The position numbers and the translations under genes are program-made. Of a DNA stretch of 64,000 nucleotides, positions 31,021 through 41,640 are shown piece after piece (positions within the stretch are counted from its first letter, which is position 1; each line of letters starts with the position of its first letter). Below the pieces are notes generated by a model that was given only the letters and a program-made list of their open reading frames with translations, had not been told where the DNA came from and did no database searches. Origin of the DNA: Lumbricus rubellus. Lineage: Eukaryota > Annelida > Clitellata > Crassiclitellata > Lumbricidae. Location: assembly GCA_945859605.1 (NCBI GenBank), contig OX243821.1, positions 2,639,376-2,703,375 on the forward strand, read 5' to 3'.

Positions 31021-31665
31021 TTAGTGTTGCCCTCCTCCTTTATCTATGCGTGGCACTGGCTCTTCCACAATAGCATAGCATTCGTGTGGACTTGACATAG
31101 AATGGTTGCAATAGCAAGTGTTACAAGTAGGCAGTTACTGTGGTGGTAGTAGCTTCTATTGAACGGTACTGTGTGGTGACGAAGATTCTTTTGCAGCTTT
31201 GACTTCTGCCTATCAACAGTGTTCTGATTAAGCGCCTGTCAATAAGGTAGTTTCCGTAATTTGGTTTTTGTTAGCGCTGTAGAAGTTCCTTGCTTTACGA
31301 TAACGATGTTACTAGTACTTGGTTGCTGAAGTAATTGACTGGATAAGATCAGCTTATTAGTCTCCGCAATGAACTTCTTTGTCTTTCTTTGCCTTTTTTC
31401 CGCACGCGCTTGAAAAACATTATCCTTGATCATGGTTTGGTGTCAGGTCGGGAGCGCCTCTGAGGAGTTCTCTTGAAGTGGCGCTATATAAAGGTTCGAT
31501 TACAATTACAATTATTAGATTAGATTAAAGTTAAATTCCAATTCTTTTGTGGTCGTAGTCTCCTGCGCAGTGTCATCTCAGATATGAATAGCCTCTCGGG
31601 AGCGCTTCTGAATAGATATCTTGAAGGGGCGCTATAACAAGTGAACATACAAACAAGTGCACACA
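31021..31665 (+). repeat. Family E copy
   Basis: Same order as 25291-25925 without the long TGG array: GTTGCCCTCCTCCTTTATC, CTCTTCCACAATAGCATAGC, GACTTCTGCCTATCAAC, GGAGCGCCTCTGAGGAG, GGCGCTATATAAAGG and GGGCGCTATAACAAGTG. Confidence 0.65.
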
Positions 31666-32265
31666 CACATACATATTCATAATTCAGCGATAACTGGAAC
31701 AGCAACACTTACTCGACCGCTATAGTAACTGCAGTGTGTTTCGACACCTTTTTTATTTGACTTGACCTACTATTTTAATTCACCAGATTCCATTTGAAAT
31801 TACTTTCACTGATTGTTGGCTGATGCTATGAATAGGATATCAGCCGAGCGATTAAAGCGTTTTTCTTACGCACCCTTGAAACGTTTCTCACTAGTGATAT
31901 ATTATAAGCATAGGTCGCAATTCGATGTTGAAACAATGTCAAAGTGCATCAGATGATTGGATGATCATGTTGTCACTAACTATGAACATAGGAAATGTAA
32001 GACGAACTATTTTAAGTTGTTAATGATTGAACATTTATGGATTTGTGAAGCTTCGTTCAAACACAAGTCCTGCTGATGGTGTTTTAGGATGACAGAAATT
32101 TGTTTTCATTGTATTGTGTATTTTATGTATAATCTTCAATGGCCATTGATTTCACAGGCAGTGTGTAAAGTGGTTTGGATGAAAAGTGGGAACGCTGAAA
32201 CATTTTCGCACATATTTCAATGAATAGCACGTCATTTATGGTTGCCGGGTACGGACTTCCTTGAA
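31666..32265. repeat. Family E 3' extension and unassigned flank
   Basis: 31680-31940 matches 25930-26170. From 31940 to 32265 I see no match to other parts of the window and no gene. Confidence 0.5.
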
Positions 32266-32620
32266 GAGGTGTGTGTGTGTGTGTGTGTGTGTGATTTGTA
32301 GGGTGTTGAATCTATTTATTGAGGGATACGGTGGTTAGTTGCCTTATTTATTTATTTAGCTTTTGCAATTTGGATTCGGTCCTGCTGGGAAGATCATTGA
32401 CTTCCCTCAGTGTGCGATAGTTGCCTTATAACGCGAAGAGAGACGGTTTCGAACCTCTGGGCTGGTTGCAGTGTATTATGACCATGAGATTCAAGTTCTT
32501 TTACTCAGTTATTCTCTGCCATCGAATGGAGCTTCGTTATTATACAGGGGAGGTTAAATTATAAATGACTAATTGTGGGTGATGACAGTATTAGCAGTAT
32601 ATAAAGACTAAAGGGCTGTG
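32266..32620 (+). repeat. Short GT array and family B-related SINE
   Basis: GTGTGTGTGTGTGTGTG at 32270-32291 is followed by TTGTAGGGTGTTGAATC as at 15172. A second gatacggtggttagttgcc segment with GGTTTCGAACCTC (about 32448) is a B-box-like remnant. About 65 bp (TATTTATTTAGCTTTTGC and on) interrupts it. Confidence 0.55.
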
Positions 32621-33480
32621 AAAAAAATTGTTGAAAGTGATTTGACTGAAGAATTTAAAAGGTTATAAAACATTGTTTTAAAGGTGTCCAATTTTGCCTT
32701 TTCGTGTGTTTTTTTATTGAGTGTTTAACACCATCTTGCGACGAACAAGGCCGTTCAATATCGACTGCGAGACTTGACCCAACGTAAGGCACCGAATGTG
32801 ACTTTCTTATATAATTATACTGTGAGATTTATCTTTGGACAGTAAGTGCGTATAATCCATTTGTATGAAGCTGACTTAATTATATATTTCGTTGATAATT
32901 TTACCCAAAGGTGTTCTAAGTGCAAAAACGGATAATACGCTTTGTTCGGATTTCATAAATTAATAGTGATGATTGATGAAGGTGGAAGCATTAGCCGTAG
33001 AGCATAATTTATTATTGCGATGGTTAAAGTCAACAAGAATGAAAAAAGATGATAGGTCGCGCATTGACCAAAGCATTTGTAGGTTTTTTAAAGGTGTCTA
33101 AAATTATGCTCTTTTGATTTGATTTTTTTGAGTATTTAACGACATCTTGCGGCACACAAGGCCGTTAATATTGACTATGAGATTTATCACCATATATGAT
33201 TACAACAGTGCGAAGCCGACTTACTTATATATTGCGTTCTTTATTTTACTCAAAGGTGTTCTAAGTTCCAAAACGGATATTACGCTCTGTTAAGATTTCA
33301 TTTTTTGTGTGTGATATCTTTAAGATACATTAATATCTTTACAATTGCTTTTCAGTGGCGATATTTTTCAGCAGGTTGCGGACCCGGGTGCCGAAGGTTC
33401 TTAAACAAAATAGGGCAATGATCCGGAATGGGTAGGTTTTGTCCATCCGCCTAAAAGCTTTGTAGAATTAAATTCAGGAT
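32621..33480 (-). repeat. Two family A copies in tandem, inverted
   Basis: Boxes at about 32682, 32905, 33090 and 33250 flank tails at about 32722-32757 and 33135-33165. On the minus strand the second unit is complete to its 5' block (TTCGGCACCCGGGTCCGC, CGGATCATTGCCCTA). Adjacent units indicate local duplication. Confidence 0.65.
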
Positions 33481-33700
33481 CGGATTAACAGACATGGTAG
33501 TGAAACCTTGGACCTATAGCGACGGAATATGAAGCCGAAACCTGTCAGCCAATCACAGATCGTATTCTTCTGATGCATCACGGGCGATGCATGTGACGTC
33601 TATCCGGGTAATCAGCAGGGTTATTTCGAACAGAGTCGCATCGCTTCGACGGTTTTTAGTTGTCACCCATAATTTTATAAACGACCAAAATTTCGTCTAA
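33481..33700 (+). repeat. Block shared with 1.2 kb and 14.1 kb
   Basis: ATATGAAGCCGAAACCTG, AATCACAGATCGTATTCTT, GACGTCTATCCGGGTAATC, CAGCAGGGTTATTTCG and TCGACGGTTTTTAGTTG: the longest copy of this block here. Confidence 0.6.
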
Positions 33701-34009
33701 ATTTATATAATTCCTATCACAAACTTCTTCATTTGATTACACTTTATCATTAAATTAATTTGTTTTCGTTACTACTGTAACAGACGTCGGCATAAGAATA
33801 TGCAATGGGCGATTGAAGCTTGCCCTGCAAAATTCCCGGATTTGGCCTTACAATAATTTAGATCAATTTACCTATAATTTATTATCGTCGGATAGTGATA
33901 GTTGTAGTTTCAGGGAGTACATTGATGATCGGTGAGTCGATGGAAGCATTTAAAAAATTGTGAATAATTATTTAAAGGTGTCCAAATATCATCGTTATGA
34001 CATCAGTAC
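33701..34009. repeat. Unassigned sequence ending in a core box
   Basis: No coding. GAGTCGATGGAAGCATTTAA then TTATTTAAAGGTGTCC (about 33965-33982) is the standard inverted context of the box. Confidence 0.45.
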
Positions 34010-34620
34010 TGAACTTGCTACTAGATCTTTATTAACAATAATTATGTCCTTTTTGAACTGATTACAAGCCGCTTGTTCTCGGTATCTGTCATGTGCTTTC
34101 TACGCCTTTGCATTTATTGATTATGGGAAATGGTTGCCTTTAAATGGTTCTAGCATCTGCCTTGTAACATGGTGAACACAGATTCGATTCTCTGAAGTTG
34201 CTAATATGTAATGAACGTGAGATTCAAGTCCTTCATTCAGTTACTCAGCGCCTTCATGTGATGCTTTGTAATTATATAGTGGAGCTTCATAAATGAATAT
34301 TAGTGGTGACAGTGGCGATGTCACAAAATAGAGTATCACCCGTGTTAATCGTACCCCATCCGCAGATGAAGGGAAACGGGTTTTGGTTCGTATGCAGGCG
34401 ATAATTGAGCGACGAATTGCTATGATGACATTCGATTTTTTTTCTTCGAATATTCGCAAAAAATGTATTACTAGATTTAAGTATGGGCTTTCTGTTTAAA
34501 ACGATTTTTATCTGCCTTTTATTCAATTTTAATCAAACATAATAAACGATTAATGCGGTACAAATTTTATTCGCATTATTTTTAACGCGCTAGTCGCACG
34601 GGTTAATCGTGATTAAACAC
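34010..34620 (+). repeat. Family B SINE and shared AT-rich flank
   Basis: Close to 14380-14965 in the same order: CTACGCCTTTGCATTTATTG, TCTGCCTTGTAACATGG, CAGATTCGATTCTC, GGAGCTTCATAAATGAAT, GATGAAGGGAAACGGGTTTT and TTAATCAAACATAATAAACG. The two loci are segmental duplicates. Confidence 0.65.
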
Positions 34621-34783
34621 AGCTTTAATGTTTTGATAGTTAATATGATAAATCGATTGTACGAAACTGGTTAACTGACTAACTTATATAAACGGTTGAA
34701 ACTTTTATATATTATATATATACTTTTATATATATATATAAAATATATATACATATATACATATATATATATATATGTTTTCG
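34621..34783. repeat. TA-rich microsatellite
   Basis: Imperfect TATA tracts with TTTTATATA words occupy 34698-34776. Confidence 0.75.
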
Positions 34784-35048
34784 GCGTCAACACTGATGAC
34801 CTTTTTTAGTCATTTGGCCCAAATCTTCTGAAAATGTCCTAGAATTTCCGGTTCCCGAGCAAAAAACCCAAGTTTTTTCCAGGAAATACTCAAGTTTTTT
34901 CAGAAAAAACCTCATTTCCCAATTTCGGGAGAAAAACCTTAGATTTTTGGGCGGTCGAAAAAACCAAGTTCTTCGCAAAAAAACCCATTTCCCAAGTTCG
35001 GATTTTAAAAAAGATCTTGTGGAAAAAACCCATGGAGTGGCAACGCTG
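34784..35048 (-). mobile_element. Second copy of the CTTGGG element, inverted
   Basis: On the minus strand it starts CAGCGTTGCCACTCC and continues ATGGGTTTTTTCCAC, CCGAACTTGGGAAATGGG, AACTTGGTTTTTTCG and GACTAAAAAAGGTCATC. It matches 9397-9844 but is shorter, and its left end (GTCAACACTGA) corresponds to the far terminus. Confidence 0.7.
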
Positions 35049-35399
35049 CCTCGGCCCTTTCAGTGTTCAGTGCATTTGAAATAATTTACAATAAGACAAA
35101 TTACGTAAGATAATTACAAATCTTTAGACTTTTTGAACATTATTTATAACGTCATTTGCAAATCATTTTGAGGTGTGTAATTGAGTTCTAAAACTTGTGA
35201 CCTAAAAAATCTTTCAAATTTTAACTACTAACATAACAGACATCCTGCAATTCGGCGGCGATAATATCAGCCTAAAAAGCACGTCGAGTATATATTATTG
35301 TATCCTACAGAGGTCTTCGAGAATCGAACTGGAGTTCGCTGATCTCAATGCCAGTGTGTTATCCATTGAACCACCATCTATCTCTACCTACACATACAG
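35049..35399. repeat. Family G fragment and family D with tRNA-like segment
   Basis: 35052-35160 repeats 16040-16150. 35215-35390 is family D; its minus strand reads GTGGTTCAATGGATAACAC, ACTGGCATTGAGATC, CCAGTTCGATTCTCG, the most tRNA-like of the D heads. No acceptor stem closes. Confidence 0.6.
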
Positions 35400-35920
35400 A
35401 CACAGTCTATTATAGAAATTATGATTACAGTGCTACTTTTAGTTGGTTACTTAAGTAATTGACTGGATAAGGTAGCTTATCAGTCTCAGTAATGAACTTC
35501 TTCGTCTTTCTTTGCCCTTTTCCGCAAGCTTTTGAAAACCATTCTCTTTGATGGTGGTTTGGTGTCAGGTCGATAGCACCTCTGAGGAGTTCTCTTGAAG
35601 TGGGGCTATATAAATGTTCGATTACAATTCCAATTCTTTTGTGGTCGTAGTCTCTGCGCAGTGACGCGTTGTCATTTCAGAGATGAATAGCCTCTCGGGA
35701 GCAGCGCTTCTCAGTAGGAATCTTGAAAGGGCGCTATAACAAGTGCACATACATACATAGTCTGTTCATTTATTCATCTCAGTGATAACTGGAACAGCAC
35801 CACTTACGCGACAAACGGCTATTGCTGTTTACACACCTTTTATTCTGATTACAGGACAACTATTTTAATACACCAGATTTAATCTGAACTGGTTTTGAAA
35901 TTAGGTTGCTGAGAATCATC
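35400..35920 (+). repeat. Family E copy
   Basis: GATTACAGTGCTACTTTTAG, TCTCAGTAATGAACTTC, GTCAGGTCGATAGCACC, CTCTGAGGAGTTCTCTTG, CTATATAAATGTTCGATTAC and GGGCGCTATAACAAGTGC. It is followed by the E extension to 35900. Confidence 0.65.
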
Positions 35921-36029
35921 AATAATTATTAGCCGTGAATTGACAAAACCATTTGATACATTGGAGTAATTTATTTAAAGGTATCTAAATAATGTTTCTC
36001 ACAATTCATTTTTATTGAGTGTTTAACGA
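35921..36029 (-). repeat. Core box segment, inverted
   Basis: TTTAAAGGTATCTAAATAATG at about 35975, then TTTTTATTGAGTGTTTAACG: the inverted end of a family A tail leading straight into the LINE relic. Confidence 0.55.
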
Positions 36030-36115
36030 CATCGAGATTGGACGGATGACATTATGGATTGGAGCAGACCTACAGAAGCGGCGAGAGACATTGTGCAGAA
36101 GGCATCGGACACGAA
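36030..36115 (+). pseudogene. LINE C-terminal relic before a GAT array
   Basis: Reads D-W-T-D-D-I-M-D-W-S, then PTEAARDIVQKASDT. It is frame-continuous with GAT-encoded Asp codons downstream, so the microsatellite probably sits at the end of the LINE ORF or just after it. Confidence 0.55.
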
Positions 36116-36475
36116 TACGGACTTTGAGCCCACAGTTGTTGTTGTTGTTGATGATGATGATGATGATGATGATAACGATAACGATAACGATAACGATAAC
36201 ACTGACACTAACACTAACAGTAACAATAATGATAATAATTATAAGTTATGCAGCAATCTATTCTTAATTAATATAAATCCTAACTACTAACTAAACAGGC
36301 AGCCTGCAGCTGTTTTTATTAGTCGTCATACGTTTAAACGACCAAAATTTCGTCTACATTTATATAACCATAACCATAACCATAAATTTTATTGAAACCA
36401 AAGTAACAGTATTGATATCGAAAAAAACACAAGCACAGTTTAAAGAAAACTACCTACAATCACAACATTCTTCAT
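36116..36475 (+). repeat. Short GAT array, 3' flank and dispersed block
   Basis: GTTGTTGTTGTTG and about 10 GAT units (36137-36172), GATAAC repeats, CACTGACACTAACACTAAC, TTATGCAGCAATC. From 36310 the sequence matches 43280-43470 (TTTAAACGACCAAAATTTCG, AACCATAACCATAA, TTTTATTGAAACCAAAG). Confidence 0.65.
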
Positions 36476-36720
36476 GTGTACACTCTTGATTGTACGAATT
36501 ATGGATCCGATTTGACCAGGGTCTTTGACAACAGAGGCATGGCGGGTTCAAATAGTTAATTAATAATAATATTTTGTTGTGGCGGCTTCAAATTTAGAAG
36601 TTTTAATAGAGATAATAATGTTCACTTTTTGTCGTTTTCTTGTTTTACCAATTATAATTTGTGAATGGAAGAATGGTCTTATTAGCTGAGACAATATTAG
36701 TTAAAGGTGTTTAACTATGT
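36476..36720 (-). repeat. Family F and flank, inverted
   Basis: On the minus strand 36496-36535 reads GCCTCTGTTGTCAAAGACCC, TGGTCAAATCGGATCC. 36536-36700 is the inverse of 470-690. Confidence 0.6.
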
Positions 36721-37140
36721 ATTTAGATTTGTTGTTTTATTGAGTGTTTAACGACATCTTGCGGCAAACAAGGCCGTCCATATAGGTTGCAAGAGTTGCG
36801 AGATTACTGTCTACTTAAAACATAATCCACCGGTTGTACGATGCTGCCATGCATTTATATACGCCATTTAAGAAGCTACTTAAAGGTGTTTTAAGTCCAA
36901 AGTCGCTATTATGTTCAGATTTTATTTTGCAGATTACAAAATATTGGCTTGAAATCTTTGAACTGGCATTTCAGTGACAATACTTTTCAACAGGTCGCTG
37001 ATCAGGGTGCCGAAAAGACTTTAGTGAAATGTGGTAGCGATCGGGGAAGGCTGGATTAACCCGTCCCCAGAAAATATTTGCAGAATTAAATCGTTAATGA
37101 AGCACTTTAATCATAGGCTCCAACTAATGAAATTCAGGCC
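36700..37140 (-). repeat. Family A copy, inverted, complete
   Basis: From right to left: ATTAACGATTTAATTCTGC, TTTTCTGGGGACGGG, CGATCGCTACCACATTTC, GCCACTGAAATGCC-like, box at about 36880, tail TTTGCCGCAAGATGTCGTT (about 36754-36772) and second box at about 36700. The boxes are 180 bp apart. Confidence 0.7.
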
Positions 37141-37590
37141 CGGACTAACAAACGTGGTATCAATGATCAGCAAAACTGTGTACAAAGCATAGATAATCGC
37201 AACAATTATACCCATAAAACTTAATGCTGAACGAATCCGTTCCTTACAAATTCGAACACCCTCTTAAAAATTGAATTGTTTTAAATAAATTGTTCTCGTT
37301 ATTAAAAAATCCAATTTACTGACCACAACGCCGTTACTGTACAGTTGAAATAAATCAAAAGAACACAGATAACAGAAGACATAAAATTAATCTAAATCTT
37401 AGCCACTGAGAGAACATACAGCCTGCAATGCAACGCGAAGACTTAGGGAGGGACAGGGGACGGTCCATCTCAATGAATGTGTTGGTTGGAACCGTACATG
37501 CATTATTCCCCCCCCCCCTAACAGTTAAGCGTTAAGACATGTACACTTCACATGAACACACTGGTGACGTTGAAAAATGTTAGGATTTTG
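37141..37590. repeat. Family G fragment and unassigned sequence
   Basis: 37165-37400 carries GATAATCGCAACAATTATACC and GAACGAATCCGTTCC with TTCACAAATTCG-like family G words. From 37430 to 37590 I see no match or gene; a C-run lies at 37508. Confidence 0.4.
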
Positions 37591-37865
37591 TATTTTGTTC
37601 GACCATAATAATGGATGGGATGGATTCAGATTTTACCAGGACCTATGACAACAGAGGCCGTTGCCCTGGACAAAAATTTGTTTGTTTGGCATAATACAGT
37701 CCTAATGGAAAAAGCTGATAACCTTTTTTTTAGTTATAATAAGACTATAAAAAGGTTATCAACTTTTTGAAAAAGAAAATTATATGTTTTCCTTAAAGAT
37801 AAAAAGGTCATCAACTTTCTTTGACAGAGAAAATGTCATGTTTTCCTAAAAAATTGGCCGAATGA
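37591..37865. repeat. Family F fragment and AAAAAGGTTATCAAC tandem
   Basis: TTTTACCAGGACCTATGACA at 37632 is an inverted F variant. 37705-37860 holds three loose copies of AAAAAGGTYATCAACTTT plus AGAAAATGTCATGTTTTCC, the same unit as in 47780-47960. Confidence 0.5.
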
Positions 37866-37960
37866 ATAAACTCCAATGCAGTGTCCGCTCTGCATTCGGG
37901 AGCGCCTCTGAGTAGAAAGCTTGAAGGGGCGCTATAAAAAGTGCACATACAAACCAAAGA
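37866..37960 (+). repeat. Family C SINE, 5'-truncated
   Basis: Only the 3' half remains: AACTCCAATGCAGTGTCCGC, GCATTCGGGAGCGCCTC, AAGGGGCGCTATAAAAAGTG. 5' truncation fits LINE-mediated insertion. Confidence 0.75.
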
Positions 37961-38215
37961 CTAAAGGAGAAGTCCCAGTGGAGCGAAGAGTGGTGACACA
38001 GGACAGAGAACCAGAGGAGAAGAAAAATGTGCCTTAGATTTGTTTTTGTTGATTTTTTAACGACATCTTGCGGCACACAAGGCCGTTAATATTGAGCGAG
38101 ATATTAGCAGTGTATGAATAAACTCCACCAATTCTACGAAGCTGACTTACTTATATAAAGCGCTAAACAATTACTTAAAGGTGTTCGAAGTGTAAAACGG
38201 CAGTAATGCTTTTTT
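37961..38215 (-). repeat. Family A tail and core box, inverted
   Basis: Tail on the minus strand GTGTGCCGCAAGATGTCGTT (38064-38083), box TTAAAGGTGTTCGAAGTG at 38176. Confidence 0.6.
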
Positions 38216-38530
38216 AAGACTTCATTTTTGTGTATGAAATCTTTACAATTGTGTTACAGTGGCAAACAGTTCGATTGATAATATAACAACGTAGGCGATT
38301 CTTGAAGATATGAAGACCATGTAATTGACAGATAGCTGAGGGGATACTGTTCCAAATATTAGCACCATTAGAACTCAAATGATGATGATGATGATGATGA
38401 TGATAATGATAATTTTGTTTGTTTTCGATTTTGTAGCACTTAGAACATTTAGGACGCTTTAGAACACGTCGAATCATCCCTAAATAAATGCCTTGCTCTG
38501 AACATTGTTTAGGACTCTTAAAATAATATT
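38216..38530 (-). pseudogene. CR1/L2-like LINE C-terminal fragment with short ATG array
   Basis: The minus strand encodes SSNGANIWNSIPSAICQLHG, LHIFKNRLRCYI. The IWNSIP...FKNRL pattern marks a CR1/L2 RT C-terminus. It is preceded by a His run from 7 ATG/GAT units (38379-38405). A stop soon follows, so it is a small relic. Confidence 0.6.
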
Positions 38531-38700
38531 AGAGTTGTTTCCTCAAATTTTGATTACACGGTAAATTTTTTAAATTATACGCATTTCTCAAAAATAGGGA
38601 TAGAATGGGTTATCATCCCGGATAGTCTACACCGGTACAGTCCATCCGGGGAATAGATTATCTCAACCCCCCACCCCCGTTAACTTTAAGGTGAAGGGGG
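38531..38700. repeat. Foldback element, copy 2
   Basis: CATCCCGGATAGTCTACACC, GGTACAGTCCATCCGGGG then AGATTATCTCAACCCCCC: a diverged copy of the CCGG palindrome element. Confidence 0.55.
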
Positions 38701-39340
38701 AATATTCCGTGACAAAGGCAGCATTAGAATTAGTGATGTTTTCGGCAAAATCCAGCAGACAATGTAACGAGAAGCGACGGAATGATTTAATTGCCAGCGA
38801 AATATTTATTTAAAGGTGTCTGAATAAGGTTTCTAACTCTGTTCTTTTATTTTGTGCTTAACGACCAGGATGCCACTCTGAAATTAAGAAATGTATGAAC
38901 CGATCTATAAAAAGGCTAGAAAAAGTTAAAATGAGAATTTGTTTCAGAAATGCGTAGTTTTTTTTGGGGGGGGGGGGGGTGACAAAGGTGCTAGGCTCAA
39001 CATTTCTGATGACCTTTTTTAGCCTTTCTGTAAAACGTGTAAAAATGTTTACTTTTTCCGATCAAAACTTTAAGAACCGTTTAATAGTTTCCTCTACAAA
39101 TTTTTCGACCTTTTGTCGTCTTTCATCTGTTTTTATATAAAAATGCACAAAAAACTGTGCCAAACAAGCTAGATCCGGGGGGAACCTACAAATCTAGACA
39201 GGACCCAAGAAAACATAGATCTAGGTGGAACAGCTACGAGTGGCGGCAACCGCGGTAGTGACAGTTATGGCAACAATAATTAGGTTAGTTGACGGAAGCA
39301 TTTAATACATAGGATAAATCTGTTTAAAGGTGTCTAAATA
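38701..39340. repeat. Core boxes and family H
   Basis: Boxes TTTAAAGGTGTCTGAATA (38810) and TTTAAAGGTGTCTAAATA (39325). Between them is family H: CCAGGATGCCACTCTGA, GATGACCTTTTTTAGCC, CATAGATCTAGGTGGAAC. A G-run lies at 38965-38980. Confidence 0.6.
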
Positions 39341-39575
39341 ATGTTTTAAAATAGGATGGACAGATGACATTGTAGAATGGCGTGGAGACGAAGCTGAGGC
39401 ATGCGACCCAAGACAGACGCGATTGGAGAGACATTAGAAATATTATTATGTGCGTTTGTTTATTATTCCACGTCTGTACAACAAAATGCGGATACCAATT
39501 GGTATAATAAAGCATATTCTTATCTTATCTTATTGCGAAGAAGGCTAACAGACGCCTATGGTTATATATATTATG
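39341..39575 (+). pseudogene. LINE C-terminal relic and flank
   Basis: GGATGGACAGATGACATTG encodes W-T-D-D-I-V-E-W-R-G-D-E, then P-R-Q-T-R-L-E-R-H. It is a relic of the same LINE tail. The TCTTATCTTATCTTA run near 39520 may be its tail. Confidence 0.5.
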
Positions 39576-39770
39576 TACAGGGTGGGCCAGCATAAATGCA
39601 CTGCCTTTGTAGACATCTAACTCCGCCAATTTTTTGAATTTATTTCTGCTTAATGCGTCAAATTAAGGATAGTTCACTCTACTTTTAACCTTGAAAACGT
39701 CTATCGCGTACTAGTTTAAGTTTTAATTTTTTTTTAAATGCCCGGAACAGAGCTAAAATTCAAATAGCCC
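39576..39770 (+). mobile_element. Mariner-like terminal fragment
   Basis: TACAGGGTGGGCCAGCATAA at 39578-39597 resembles mariner terminal repeats (TA then CAGGGTGGGCCA). No second end is seen nearby. The rest is AT-rich without coding. Confidence 0.4.
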
Positions 39771-40056
39771 ACTTCATCCGATAATATCGTCCAGCCATTC
39801 CCTTTTTTATTTGATCCATCCATCCTTCCGAACATTAATGTCTTGATTTTCCTGTCATCTACACGTACATGCTCAAATTTTCTTTTGACCTTTCCTGTAT
39901 CTTTTAACTAAAACTTTTTCGACTTTTTATCGTCCTTTATCTGTTGTTACCTGAAAATGCATGAAAAACCTTAGGACCGAAAAAGCATAGATCGTGGTGG
40001 AAACATCCATGAGTGGCATCCTGATGGTGATGGTAACGGAAACAGTAGCAGTAGAG
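39771..40056. repeat. LINE relic and family H
   Basis: CATTCCCTTTTTTATTTG, ATCCATCCATCCTTCCG, AACATTAATGTCTTGATTT repeat the LINE relic at 23160-23215 (minus). Family H follows (AAGCATAGATCGTGGTGG, ATCCATGAGTGGCATCC). Confidence 0.5.
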
Positions 40057-40182
40057 TAATAGTGATGGTTGTTGTTGTCGTTGTTGTTGTTGTTGTCGTT
40101 GTCGTTGTCGTTGTCCTCGTCGTCCTCGTAGTCGTCATCGTTGTCGTCGTCGTCGTCATCGTCGTTGTCGTTGTCGTCGTCG

Positions 40183-40228
<46 letters not shown>

Positions 40229-40235
40229 GATCATA
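40057..40235. repeat. TTG/TCG compound microsatellite
   Basis: About 55 TTG, TCG and TCC/TCA units with a pure TTG core at 40180-40228. On the minus strand it is a CAA/CGA array, hence a polythreonine frame. Confidence 0.9.
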
Positions 40236-40699
40236 TAGTGAGATTGAAATCTTGTTACTCAGTTATTCTGTGCCATCGAGTAATTATAATTATAGTGGAG
40301 CTTACAAAACGATTAGTGAAGGTGACTGTGGTGGCAGCAGCATTAGCTGTAGACTATTATTATAGTCTGTTAGGGTTGTAGAAAATAACACACCAAAGAC
40401 ATTGATGGAACGCTAGTTGACGGAAGTATTTAAAAGCTTGTTGGATCATATTATAAAGGTGTCTAATTTTGTCTTTTCGCATTTTCTATTATTGCGTGTT
40501 TGACAATGTCTGTTATAAATTCGCACCTTCTTTTAAATATATTTTTTTTTCTAATTTGCTTTGACTGACTAATCTGATTGACAGACCGCAACCCGTTATA
40601 GTGTGCAAATACGAGGTTGAAACAATTCACAAGAACATAGAATAAACAAATATTAGCAACTAACAGAACAGACATACGCATTAAAAAAATGTGGGTAGA
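40236..40699. repeat. Family B relic, core box, family G
   Basis: GTGGAGCTTACAAAACGATTAG is a worn B body; TATAAAGGTGTCTAATTTTG at about 40452 is the box; GTTATAAATTCGCACCTTC starts family G (40510-40685). Confidence 0.5.
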
Positions 40700-40985
40700 C
40701 TGATTTATCCTCCGGATGGTCTATACCGGTATAGTCCATCCGGGGATGGATTATTTCATCCCCCAAGGATAGCTTTAAGCTGGGATTAGATTATTTTTTG
40801 ACAACGGCTGAATTAGCAGTCTATAGTGTAGGCTAATTATATTATACTGATGGTTGTTGTTACAGTTACTGTAGGAGTCAATGATGAAATTATTGAGCAG
40901 TGAGTCGACGGAAACATATAATATTTTGTAAGAAATTTTTGAAGGTGTCCAAATAATGTTCTTTTTACATCTGTTCTTTTATTCA
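40700..40985. repeat. Foldback element, copy 3 (best), and core box
   Basis: TCCTCCGGATGG, CTATACCGGTATAG and CCATCCGGGGATGG form a near-perfect palindrome at 40710-40745, with a right arm ATTATTTCATCCCCCAAGG and AGCTTTAAGC. The box TTGAAGGTGTCCAAATA is at 40939. Confidence 0.65.
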
Positions 40986-41335
40986 GTGCTTATCGACCAG
41001 GGATGCCACTCTGAATTTTAAAGAAGGTCTGTTCCGATCGATAAAAAGTCTAGAAAAATGTAGATTGAGAATTAGAAATACGTATTAGAAATACGTGTTT
41101 TTTCATATTTTTCTGACGATCTTTTATAATATTATGTTTTCATGATGTTTATTTTGTTTTGCTATGAAAGTCGCTTAATGTCAACGATATAACGAAAGAC
41201 AATGACCTTTTTGGACGGCAATGGCCTTTTTAAAAACTATTTTTTAGCTGTACAGAAGTGATTTTGCAACTGCGAACATCCATCTAGAACTACATATTTT
41301 GTCAAGAACGGAACGTCCAAAAAAACCTGTGGAAA
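40986..41335. repeat. Family H and degraded hAT terminus
   Basis: Family H at 40990-41190. Then TTTTTAGCTGTACAGAAG, TTTTGCAACTGCGAACATCC and ATCTAGAACTACATATTTTG match the right end of the 43495-44794 hAT element with many changes. Confidence 0.5.
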
Positions 41336-41640
41336 AGAATTGACTAGATAGGATTAGCCTAGATTAGATTAGATTTGTTTCAAAGGTTCTCTTTTCCAAT
41401 CCTCCTTGGACACCTTTAAATTGTATGAAAAGATGCTATATAGAAGAAGTGACTCCAGCTGAATGATAACAATGTCTTATTCACACCTTTAAAACGTTAT
41501 GTGCTTTAACAATATATTCAGATATTTTTACAGTTTTGAGACTCCCGTCATATCCGGCATAACGCTTCTTTAATGCTATAATTATCATCATTGATGCGAC
41601 ACTTAGTTACCGTTCAACAACAATTTCATGGGTAGAATCA
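41336..41640 (+). repeat. Family D copy
   Basis: GAAAAGAATTGACTAGATAGG, GATTAGATTAGATTTG, box GGACACCTTTAAATTG (41409), GACTCCAGCTGAATGATAAC, TTTAAAACGTTATGTGC. It preserves the uninterrupted form of the site occupied by the LINE at 18.3 kb. Confidence 0.65.

Noticed and set aside
35310..35390. Functional tRNA gene on the minus strand
   Set aside because: D- and T-arm-like segments are present but no acceptor stem pairs; it is one of many family D copies.
36360..36390. Telomere-like AACCAT repeats
   Set aside because: Only three units, not TTAGGG, and part of a dispersed block also found at 43340.
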